Of a DNA stretch of 24,171 nt, positions 1 to 5,751 are shown piece after piece. Below the pieces are notes generated by a model. It ran no database searches. It was given only the letters and a program-made list of their open reading frames with translations, and was not told the origin of the DNA. The DNA comes from JARRNO01 sp037384885 (GTDB taxonomy: Bacteria > Acidobacteriota > UBA4820 > DSQY01), in NCBI GenBank assembly GCA_037384885.1, contig JARRNO010000004.1, forward strand, positions 1 to 24,171, in the 5' to 3' direction. The translations under genes were made by a program, and so were the position numbers. The number at the start of each line of letters is the position of its first letter. The first letter of the stretch is position 1.

Positions 1-7
1 AATTCCT

Positions 8-1126
8 TTAAGCTTGTTCTTTGTCATCCTGGCCCAGCTCCTGGGCCCTGTTGAGGTGAAGTTCGAGTTTCTGCAGTTCCCGCTCGGTGTCCGCGTATTT
101 CTGCGACGCGTTGGTGAGATGGCGTCCCAGCACTCCGTAGCCTTCCCGGAAGGCCCCCAGGTCGCGCTCCAGCGTGCCCAGAAGCTGCAACACGTCCCGC
201 GCGTGCTGCTCCACCGCCGCCGCGCGCAGCCCCATCACCACCGTCTTGAGGTACGCGGTCATCGTGGCGGGCGAAAGCGGAAGCACGGACCGGTCGAAGG
301 CATACTGCCAGAGGTCTTCTTCCTGAACTTCGCGCGAAATGAACGCCTCGTAATAGACGGACTCGGCAGGAAGGTACATGAGCGCAAGGGGGAGGGTCCC
401 CTCGCCGGGCCGGACGTAAAGTTTTGAAATGCTGTCGATTTTTTTCTTGAGGTTGGACTGGAAATCCCGCCGGGCCCTCGGCTTTTCCTCTTCGGGAGCC
501 GCCAGGTAGCGCTCGAAGTCCTCCATGGGGAACTTGGCGTCGATGGGCAGGAGCCCCTTGTCCAGGCGGAGGGCGAAGTCCACGGCCTTCCCGTCCGAAA
601 AGGAATAGGGATGGAGGATCCTGTCGCGCGGCACCAAGTCGCTCAACAGGACGTCCAGGCCGAGTTCTCCCAGCGTTCCGCGCGCCTTGGGAGCCTTCAG
701 CAAACGCTGCAGCGCTTCCATCTCCTTGCCCAGTTCACCCATTCGCACCGCCGCCTGGTGCACCATCCCCATCTTCTCCGTCACCTGCGACAAAGTGGCC
801 TGGGTGGACTGCATGTGCTTCTGCAGGATGTTAGTCTGGCCCTGCATGGAGGTGGTCTGGTGGGTGAGCTGTTCCCGAAGGGCCGTCTCCTGGCTGCTCA
901 GCCGGGACTGGAGCAGTTGGAAGGTGTCGCTCATCTGCTTTTGCAGAAGACCCTGCAGCTCCGCCTGCCGGGCCTGCACATTTTCCAGGCGCACGGAGAG
1001 CTCGGACTTCATCGAGTCCAGGGCTTTCCCTCCCCGGCCGCGGCTTGCGCGCCACAGTGCAAGGCCGAGCACGAGCACGGCGAGGGCAAGGAGGATCAAC
1101 AGGACAACAATCAGCGTGGATGTCAT
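8..1126 (-). CDS. rmuC: RmuC-family protein (DNA recombination protein RmuC)
   Basis: 372 residues. One N-terminal membrane helix (residues 5-25) is followed by a long Gln/Glu-rich coiled coil (about 34-145) and the RmuC core. The core starts at GTLGE (150-154) and carries an Asp at 183 and the DAK triad (196-198) in a PD-(D/E)xK nuclease-like arrangement. The family is described as limiting inversions and rearrangements at short repeats; its biochemical activity is poorly settled. I start at the ATG at 1126, which overlaps the stop of the upstream CvpA-like gene as ATGA, and because the membrane helix begins directly after it. A longer in-frame extension back to 1258 would only add low-complexity residues read from the CvpA gene's 3' end. 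No strong Shine-Dalgarno sequence is visible, so translational coupling to the CvpA gene is likely. Length is at the short end for the family, with the nuclease core intact. Confidence 0.9.
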   Translation of the reverse strand: MTSTLIVVLLILLALAVLVLGLALWRASRGRGGKALDSMKSELSVRLENVQARQAELQGLLQKQMSDTFQLLQSRLSSQETALREQLTHQTTSMQGQTNILQKHMQSTQATLSQVTEKMGMVHQAAVRMGELGKEMEALQRLLKAPKARGTLGELGLDVLLSDLVPRDRILHPYSFSDGKAVDFALRLDKGLLPIDAKFPMEDFERYLAAPEEEKPRARRDFQSNLKKKIDSISKLYVRPGEGTLPLALMYLPAESVYYEAFISREVQEEDLWQYAFDRSVLPLSPATMTAYLKTVVMGLRAAAVEQHARDVLQLLGTLERDLGAFREGYGVLGRHLTNASQKYADTERELQKLELHLNRAQELGQDDKEQA

Positions 1127-1680
1127 GACGGCGTTTTCACTCCATGTCTGGGGGCGCTTTCGGCCCCGGGCGGCCGGGCGTGAACCGGAGCAGGCGCTGG
1201 CACTATGGCCCGGGGCATGGGGCGAGGCGGCACCAGCACATCCATGAAAAGAGCACACGCGGAAAGGGTCCGCACGACAGGGCTTTCCGACACCCGGTGC
1301 TGAAACGCAGACGAAATGCCGGGCGCCAGGACAACAAGTCCGGCCGCCAGGTAGCAGGCGAGGAGAAACCCGAGGACCGCCCCCAGCAGACGGTTGAAAA
1401 GGCCGAGCCCGGCGGCTTTGACCAGCTTGTGCACCACGATGCCGGCGATCACAAGGCAGGCGAAGATCGCCAGAAATCCCAGCACCGTCATGAGGGGATG
1501 GCTCACCCTTTGGGGCAGCAGGGGGACGGCCCGGGCCAGAGCGCCTGCCGCACGACCCGCGTAAAGATAGCCGAGAAGCAGGCCGGCCAGGCCGAAGGCC
1601 AGGCGGACGGCGCCCTTGAAAACGCCCTCCAGGACCAGCACCGCGGCCACGCTCATCACGATCCAGTCGAAGATCGTCAT
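1123..1680 (-). CDS. cvpA: CvpA-family integral membrane protein
   Basis: 185 residues with about four hydrophobic segments (near 5-20, 26-41, 64-84 and 97-119) and the CvpA-like stretch GLFNRLLGAVLGFLLA between the third and fourth. CvpA was named for colicin V production; the wider family is linked to envelope homeostasis, but its molecular function is not known. The ATG at 1680 is preceded by a good ribosome binding site (GAGGAGGAG, on the minus strand) lying inside the 3' end of the upstream enoyl-CoA hydratase-like gene. The start overlaps that gene's stop as ATGA, and the stop overlaps the RmuC start the same way, so the three genes form one transcript. The tail after residue 145 is Pro/Ala/Arg-rich and probably disordered. 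The family assignment rests on helix layout and the one motif, so the gene symbol is tentative. Confidence 0.75.
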   Translation of the reverse strand: MTIFDWIVMSVAAVLVLEGVFKGAVRLAFGLAGLLLGYLYAGRAAGALARAVPLLPQRVSHPLMTVLGFLAIFACLVIAGIVVHKLVKAAGLGLFNRLLGAVLGFLLACYLAAGLVVLAPGISSAFQHRVSESPVVRTLSACALFMDVLVPPRPMPRAIVPAPAPVHARPPGAESAPRHGVKTPS

Positions 1681-2402
1681 GAGGTCTCCTCCTCGCGCAC
1701 CGCGTCGTGAAGCTGCGCGAGACGAGCGGCGAAGGTCATGGCCGGACCGGAGGACAGCCCATGCAGCCGAAGCATTTCCTTGGCGAGAGTGAGATCCACG
1801 GATTTGGAGCGGCGGGCGAGAGCCTTCGCCCTGCGGAGAGGAGCGGCCGACACCTCGTCGATCCATCCGGCCTTCCTCGCCTCCTCTGCCCGGAATGTTC
1901 GAGCCTCAAGGAGGGCTGCAGCGCCGGCGCCGCCGAGCCTGGGGATCACCGCCGTGCCGCCCCACCCCGTCAGGAAGCCGAGCTTCGGTCCGGGGTGCGC
2001 GAAACGGGCCTTCTTTCCAGCGATACGGTAGTCGCATGACAAGATGAAATCGAGGCCGCCGCCCATACAGGCCCCTTCCACCAGCGCCACCAGCCAGAGG
2101 CGGCTCCTGCGCATGCGCTCAAAAAGCGCCTGGCCCCGGCGGGAGAAGCCGGCGGCCGAAGGCGCGTCGAGCGCGGCCAGTTCGCTGAAATCCGCGCCCG
2201 CCAGAAAGGTTGTCGGATGGGCGGACTGGAAGGCGATCCAGCGAAGCCCTCTTTCCTTTTCCCAGGCGTCCAGGGCGCAGGAAAAGGCTTCCAGCGTCTC
2301 GAGACGCAGCGTCATGGGCCTTGCCCCGCCCAAGTGGATCAAACGCCCGCCCGCTTCAAGGGTCTCCGTCTCGTGTATGGGAACGCCTGCGTCCTTTGTC
2401 AT
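1677..2402 (-). CDS. Enoyl-CoA hydratase/isomerase (crotonase) family protein, catalytic Glu residues replaced
   Basis: 241 residues, a single-domain crotonase fold. The oxyanion-hole segments are visible as FLAGADFSEL (66-75) and CMGGGLDF (112-119), followed by the family pattern SCDYRIAGKKARFAHPGPKLG. Aligned by eye to rat mitochondrial enoyl-CoA hydratase, the position of Glu144 is Asp118 and that of Glu164 is Gly138. Both general acid/base glutamates are therefore changed, and ordinary hydratase activity is doubtful. The crotonase superfamily also includes isomerases, decarboxylases, hydrolases and MenB-type cyclases, several of which lack Glu164. The stretch GPKLGFLTGWGG resembles MenB in wording, but the protein is too short and too divergent elsewhere for me to call it MenB. 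It is the first gene of the unit with the CvpA-like gene and rmuC, which gives no pathway clue. The start is the ATG at 2402; no strong ribosome binding site precedes it. Confidence 0.8.
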   Translation of the reverse strand: MTKDAGVPIHETETLEAGGRLIHLGGARPMTLRLETLEAFSCALDAWEKERGLRWIAFQSAHPTTFLAGADFSELAALDAPSAAGFSRRGQALFERMRRSRLWLVALVEGACMGGGLDFILSCDYRIAGKKARFAHPGPKLGFLTGWGGTAVIPRLGGAGAAALLEARTFRAEEARKAGWIDEVSAAPLRRAKALARRSKSVDLTLAKEMLRLHGLSSGPAMTFAARLAQLHDAVREEETS

Positions 2403-2508
2403 GGAATTAGTTTAGCAAAAGACCCGGGGACAGGCGAGGCCCGCCGGCGAGTGGAGTCGCAGCAGCATGTATGCTTGAGGGGGTAAGCCGGGAGATCCCC
2501 GGAATGAC

Positions 2509-2584
2509 TGGTGCCCCCGGGCGGAATCGAACCACCGACGCAGGGATTTTCAGTCCCTCGCTCTACCGACTGAGCTACAGGGGC
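2509..2584 (-). tRNA. tRNA-Phe (anticodon GAA)
   Basis: A complete 76-nt cloverleaf on the minus strand. The acceptor stem GCCCCTG pairs with CGGGGGC (one T-G wobble); the D arm is GCTC/GAGC; the anticodon stem AGGGA/TCCCT encloses the loop CTGAAAA, giving anticodon GAA. The T arm is GGTGG/CCGCC around TTCGATT. The discriminator base is A and the CCA end is encoded. It is flanked by the enoyl-CoA hydratase-like gene downstream and the RlmI-type gene upstream on the same strand, and has its own promoter. Confidence 0.97.
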
Positions 2585-2604
2585 ACCGCTCAATGAGCAT
2601 AGAG

Positions 2605-2633
2605 ATTTTAGAGAAAGCGGCATCGGGAGTCAA
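2605..2633 (-). promoter_or_regulatory. Sigma-70-type promoter of the tRNA-Phe gene
   Basis: On the minus strand a -35 box TTGACT (2628-2633) is separated by exactly 17 bases from a -10 box TAAAAT (2605-2610); each matches the consensus in 5 of 6 positions. The expected transcription start near 2598 lies about 14 bases before the first base of the mature tRNA, which suits a short 5' leader. Confidence 0.8.
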
Positions 2634-2672
2634 GGGCGGCGGCGCATGAAAGATTTCGCGGCGGGATTCGCC

Positions 2673-3866
2673 TCAGTCAAGGCGGATGAGGGCGCATTTC
2701 AGATAATCGCCCTCCGGGAAGCCCAGCAGAACCGGATGGTCTCCCGCCTGCCCGCGGAAGTCCAGCAGCGTGCCCCTCCGGCCGGCGCGCACCGCAGCCG
2801 CGGACAGGATGTTCCGGAACGTCTCCCGGTCCAGGTGGTAGGAGCAGGAGCATGAAACGAGCAGCCCGCCGGGCTTGACGAGCGCCATGGCCGTCTCGTT
2901 GAGCCGCCGGTAGGCCTTAAGGGCCTGGGGAAGGTGCTTTCTGGACTTGGCGAACGCAGGCGGGTCCACGATCACCGCACCGTAGGTACGCCCGTCGCGC
3001 TTCAGCGCGCCGAGAATTTCCAGGGCGTCGCCTTGCCGCAGAAGGCATTCAGGCAGGCCGTTGGCGGCAAGCTGAGACTCCACGGACCCGAGCGCCCGGG
3101 CCGAAGCGTCCACGAATTCGGCCGACCGTGCGCCGGCCTTCAGGGCAGACATGCCCCAAACGCCCAGGTAACAGAAGGCGTCCAGAACGTCTTCGCCCGG
3201 CTTCACATGGCGCAGGAAAGCGTCCACGTTCTCCCGCTGGTCCAGAAAAAGGCCCGTTTTCTGAGCCTCGAGAAGATCCAGATTGAATTCGAGCCCAAGA
3301 TAGGATACTTGAGCCTTCCCGTTCCATTCTGGGGGCAGGGCGCCCACAAGTCTCGGCAACCCTTCCAGCTCGCGCACCGGCGCATCGTCTTTCGCCACGA
3401 TCGCCTCGGGATCGAAAAGGCGGCGCAGCGCCTCCTGGATCCGGGGCCGAAGCCGCTCCATGCCGGCCGTGAGAATCTGCACGACGAGGATGGAACCATA
3501 GCGATCCACGACCAGTCCCGGCAGGCCGTCTGCCTCTCCGAACACCAGCCTCGCACAGTCCTCGCCGCCGTAAACGGCTTCGCGCTTCTGCGCGGCCTCC
3601 GCAATCCGCTGTTCCAGCCAGTCTTTTGGAAGCGAGGCGCCTTGCCGGGTGAGTTTCCTGAAAGAAATCAGCGTTCCGGGGTTGAAGTAGCCCCTGCAGA
3701 GGGTCGATCCTCCTGGGTCGTCGAGAAGGGCCGGCGTCCCCGGGGGCAGATCGGGAACGTCCCGCAGCTCGTTGGAGAAGACCCAAGGATGACCGCCGTG
3801 AAAGCGCTTCATGCCCGGCGGCTTGAGCCTGAGGCGTGGCAGTTTGTCAGTGCTTTCCTCTTGCAT
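2673..3866 (-). CDS. rlmI: Class I SAM-dependent rRNA (cytosine-C5) methyltransferase, RlmI/YccW type
   Basis: 397 residues. An N-terminal PUA-like RNA-binding region (about 10-75, with HPWVFSNE at 26-33) is followed by a central segment and a Rossmann methyltransferase domain. Markers are QKTGLFLDQR (202-211), the SAM-binding loop VLDAFCYLGVWG (227-238), motif IV DPPAF (301-305) and the Cys-containing motif SCSCSYHL (338-345), whose cysteine should attack C6 of the target cytosine. E. coli RlmI methylates C1962 of 23S rRNA; the same reaction is likely here, but the exact target base is inferred. I start at the ATG at 3866 because GGAGGG lies 4 bases upstream. An in-frame ATG at 3899 adds 11 residues but has a pyrimidine-rich upstream sequence with no ribosome binding site. 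The stop codon lies about 40 bases from the promoter of the tRNA-Phe gene, so the two may also be co-transcribed. Confidence 0.87.
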   Translation of the reverse strand: MQEESTDKLPRLRLKPPGMKRFHGGHPWVFSNELRDVPDLPPGTPALLDDPGGSTLCRGYFNPGTLISFRKLTRQGASLPKDWLEQRIAEAAQKREAVYGGEDCARLVFGEADGLPGLVVDRYGSILVVQILTAGMERLRPRIQEALRRLFDPEAIVAKDDAPVRELEGLPRLVGALPPEWNGKAQVSYLGLEFNLDLLEAQKTGLFLDQRENVDAFLRHVKPGEDVLDAFCYLGVWGMSALKAGARSAEFVDASARALGSVESQLAANGLPECLLRQGDALEILGALKRDGRTYGAVIVDPPAFAKSRKHLPQALKAYRRLNETAMALVKPGGLLVSCSCSYHLDRETFRNILSAAAVRAGRRGTLLDFRGQAGDHPVLLGFPEGDYLKCALIRLD

Positions 3867-3996
3867 GACGCCCTCCGTAACCGGGCAGTAGGCTACCATA
3901 AATAGGAGGCGGCCGTTGCCGGAACCACCTTTTTGCGTTACATTGCCACGGCCCGGCGCGACCTTGCCGCGGCGGACCTTTCAAGAGGGACATATA

Positions 3997-4026
3997 TTGA
4001 CAGGAAAGCCCGAAAAGGCCCATAAT
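3997..4026 (+). promoter_or_regulatory. Sigma-70-type promoter of the tRNA-CAT / tilS cluster
   Basis: A perfect -35 box TTGACA (3997-4002) and a -10 box CATAAT (4021-4026, 5 of 6) lie 18 bases apart. The expected start at about 4033 is only 2-3 bases before the tRNA at 4036. It is the only convincing promoter seen ahead of tilS, so it probably drives the tRNA and at least tilS-hpt. Confidence 0.8.
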
Positions 4027-4035
4027 AAGGGATGT

Positions 4036-4112
4036 GGCGGTGTAGCTCAGGTGGTTAGAGCAAACGGCTCATATCCGTTGTGTCCGGGGTTCAAGTCCCT
4101 GCACCGCCACCA
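4036..4112 (+). tRNA. tRNA with anticodon CAT, probably elongator tRNA-Met
   Basis: A complete 77-nt cloverleaf. The acceptor stem GGCGGTG pairs perfectly with CACCGCC, the discriminator is A and the CCA end is encoded. The anticodon stem AACGG/CCGTT encloses loop CTCATAT. A CAT anticodon can be elongator Met, initiator fMet or Ile2, in which C34 is changed to lysidine by TilS. The acceptor begins with a normal G1-C72 pair and the D arm is GCTC/GAGC, which argues against the initiator. The acceptor stem resembles the elongator tRNA-Met I remember from B. subtilis more than known tRNA-Ile2 genes, so Met is preferred. The gene lies directly upstream of tilS, the enzyme that must tell these two tRNAs apart. 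Confidence 0.9.
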
Positions 4113-4173
4113 TTCTCTCCTCAAACGCTTCCGGAAGGAATTAAAGGGGCTTCCGCTCAAGGGCGGCGAACGG

Positions 4174-5079
4174 GTGTTGCTCGCCGTGTCCGGAGGCGGC
4201 GACTCCATGGGCATGCTGGCCCTCTTCCTTTCCGCCCTTCCCCGGCCGGACGTCTCCCTGGGCTTGGCCCACGTCCACCACAATCTCCGGGGCAGGGAAG
4301 CCGACCGCGACATGGCGGCCGTCCAAAGCGCCGCCGGGAGCCTCGGTCTCCCCTTTTTGGGAAAGAAGCTGGCCGGAAAGCCCGCGAAGGGCCAGAGCGT
4401 GGAGGCCTGGGGGCGGGAACAGCGCTACGCCGCGCTCGAAGCGATGCGCAAAGAAGACGGGTGGCACTGGGTCGCCACCGCTCACAGCCTCGACGACCAA
4501 GCCGAAACCGTCTTCATGCGGATCGGCCGGGGCACGGGGATCGAGGGGCTGGAAGGCATTCACCCTGTCCGCGGCCGCGTCGTCCGCCCCGTTCTCGAAT
4601 TGACAGGCGACGAGCTGCGCGCGGCCGCCGGAGAATGCGGATTCCGTTGGCTTGAAGACTCTACGAACGGCGACCGCCGCTTTCTGCGCAACCGCGTCCG
4701 CCGCGAGCTGCTGCCTGAGATCGAGAAGGCCATGCCGGGCTTCCGGCGCCACCTGGGCGCGCTGGCGCGGCTTTCCCGGCATCAGAAAGAGGCTGGAACC
4801 CTTCCCAATGTTGCGATTCTGGAGGGAAATACCCTATATTATTCATTGGAAGTGTTGGCTCTCTTGAACGACGGTGAAGGCAAGGCTGTGCTTCGGGAGG
4901 GCATCAGAACAATCCGGGGTCACTTGAGGGGGATCACCGAGAAGCACCTTCAGGCATTGTGGCATCTCCGGCACACACACCCCGGAGCCTGTGTCGCCCT
5001 TCCGGGCCGCTGGGAAGGCGTCAGAGAAGGCAAAATCATCCGCCTGCGGCAGACTTCCCCGGGGAGAAAAGACGAATGA
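4174..5079 (+). CDS. tilS: tRNA(Ile)-lysidine synthase TilS (start uncertain)
   Basis: N-type ATP-pyrophosphatase that joins lysine to C34 of tRNA-Ile(CAU), switching its decoding from AUG to AUA. The PP-loop motif SGGGDS is encoded near 4189-4206. It is followed by HVHHNLRG, the segment ATAHSLDDQAETVFMRIGRG, and the family signature DSTNGDRRFLRNRVRRELLP near the end of the catalytic domain. The C-terminal part is short. The 5' end is a problem: the frame is open from 3916 straight through the tRNA, and conserved-looking sequence (LLKRFRKELKGLPLKGGER) begins at 4117, only 5 bases after the tRNA CCA. No ATG, GTG, TTG, CTG or ATT codon occurs in frame between 4114 and 4173. The coordinate given is the first GTG after the tRNA, which leaves a very short strand before the PP loop. 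TTG 4078 or GTG 4051, inside the tRNA, are alternatives. The stop overlaps the hpt start as ATGA. Confidence 0.85.
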   Translation: MLLAVSGGGDSMGMLALFLSALPRPDVSLGLAHVHHNLRGREADRDMAAVQSAAGSLGLPFLGKKLAGKPAKGQSVEAWGREQRYAALEAMRKEDGWHWVATAHSLDDQAETVFMRIGRGTGIEGLEGIHPVRGRVVRPVLELTGDELRAAAGECGFRWLEDSTNGDRRFLRNRVRRELLPEIEKAMPGFRRHLGALARLSRHQKEAGTLPNVAILEGNTLYYSLEVLALLNDGEGKAVLREGIRTIRGHLRGITEKHLQALWHLRHTHPGACVALPGRWEGVREGKIIRLRQTSPGRKDE

Positions 5080-5591
5080 AACTGGCCGACGGCATTCTCT
5101 TGACGGAAAACCAAATCCAGCAGCGCGTGAGCGAACTCGCGCGGCGGATCGAGAACGACTATGCCGGTAAGACGCTTTACCTGTGCGGGGTGCTGAAGGG
5201 CTCCATTCCCTTCCTGGCCGATCTCATGCGCGGAATCCGTGGCGACGTCAGACTCGCGCTCATTGAAATGAAAAGCGAGGTGGACGGCAAGCACGCCAAG
5301 ATCCTGTTCACCTCGAGCCTCGAACTGAAGGACCGCCACGTCCTCATCGTGGAGGACATCGTGGATACGGGCATCACCCTCGACTACCTCATCAAGCACC
5401 TCGAAGCAGAGCGCGCGCCCGCTTCCATCAAGGTGGCCACGCTCCTAGACAAGCCCTCCGCCCGGAAGCTGGACGTCCCCATCGCCTACCGGGGATTCAA
5501 CGTCCCTGACCGCTTCCTTGTGGGCTACGGGCTCGATTCGGAGGAGAAGTACCGGAACCTTCCCTACATCTCGTGGGTGGAGCCGGAATGA
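5076..5591 (+). CDS. hpt: Hypoxanthine phosphoribosyltransferase
   Basis: 171 residues. Purine salvage enzyme that converts hypoxanthine or guanine plus PRPP to IMP or GMP in the cytoplasm. The PRPP-binding loop is VLIVEDIVDTGITLDYL (89-105). The cis-peptide pyrophosphate loop is CGVLKGS (37-43), and the purine-binding part is DKPSARKLDV (125-134) with FLVGYGLD (147-154). The ATG at 5076 overlaps the tilS stop as ATGA, with GGGGAG about 9 bases upstream. Upstream in-frame sequence back to 4959 belongs to tilS and is not part of this protein. The order tilS-hpt-ftsH is also found in Bacillus subtilis. One oddity is the flexible loop: the Ser-Tyr dipeptide typical of HPRTs (SSYG) is not seen, and the corresponding stretch reads EMKSEVDGKHAKILF. 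Confidence 0.93.
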   Translation: MKLADGILLTENQIQQRVSELARRIENDYAGKTLYLCGVLKGSIPFLADLMRGIRGDVRLALIEMKSEVDGKHAKILFTSSLELKDRHVLIVEDIVDTGITLDYLIKHLEAERAPASIKVATLLDKPSARKLDVPIAYRGFNVPDRFLVGYGLDSEEKYRNLPYISWVEPE

Positions 5592-5751
5592 AAGGGCGCC
5601 GGCAAGGGTTATCTTATCCATGCTGATGTCGCCTCCGCAGGGGCCGCGGGGATATCACGACCGGGCCAAGCGGAGCTGAAACGCGGCGACGCCGTTGCCC
5701 CGCCCCCCGGGAGGCACGGCACGCTCCAGTTGACGGAGTGAAGGAGAACCA

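Noticed and set aside
2488..2502. CCGGG-CCCGG hairpin after tRNA-Phe as a terminator
   Set aside because: Only a 5-bp stem and no T-tract on the minus strand; not enough to call a Rho-independent terminator.
2399..2623. Small minus-strand frame containing PVAQSVERG
   Set aside because: This is the familiar false protein obtained by translating a tRNA gene, here tRNA-Phe.
3916..4173. N-terminal extension of TilS beginning at ATG 3916
   Set aside because: It would cover the promoter and the whole tRNA; those residues have no TilS character. The true start is still uncertain.
5592..5751. Heat-shock or separate promoter for ftsH
   Set aside because: No sigma-70 pair with proper spacing and no sigma-32-like boxes could be found in the 160-bp gap.
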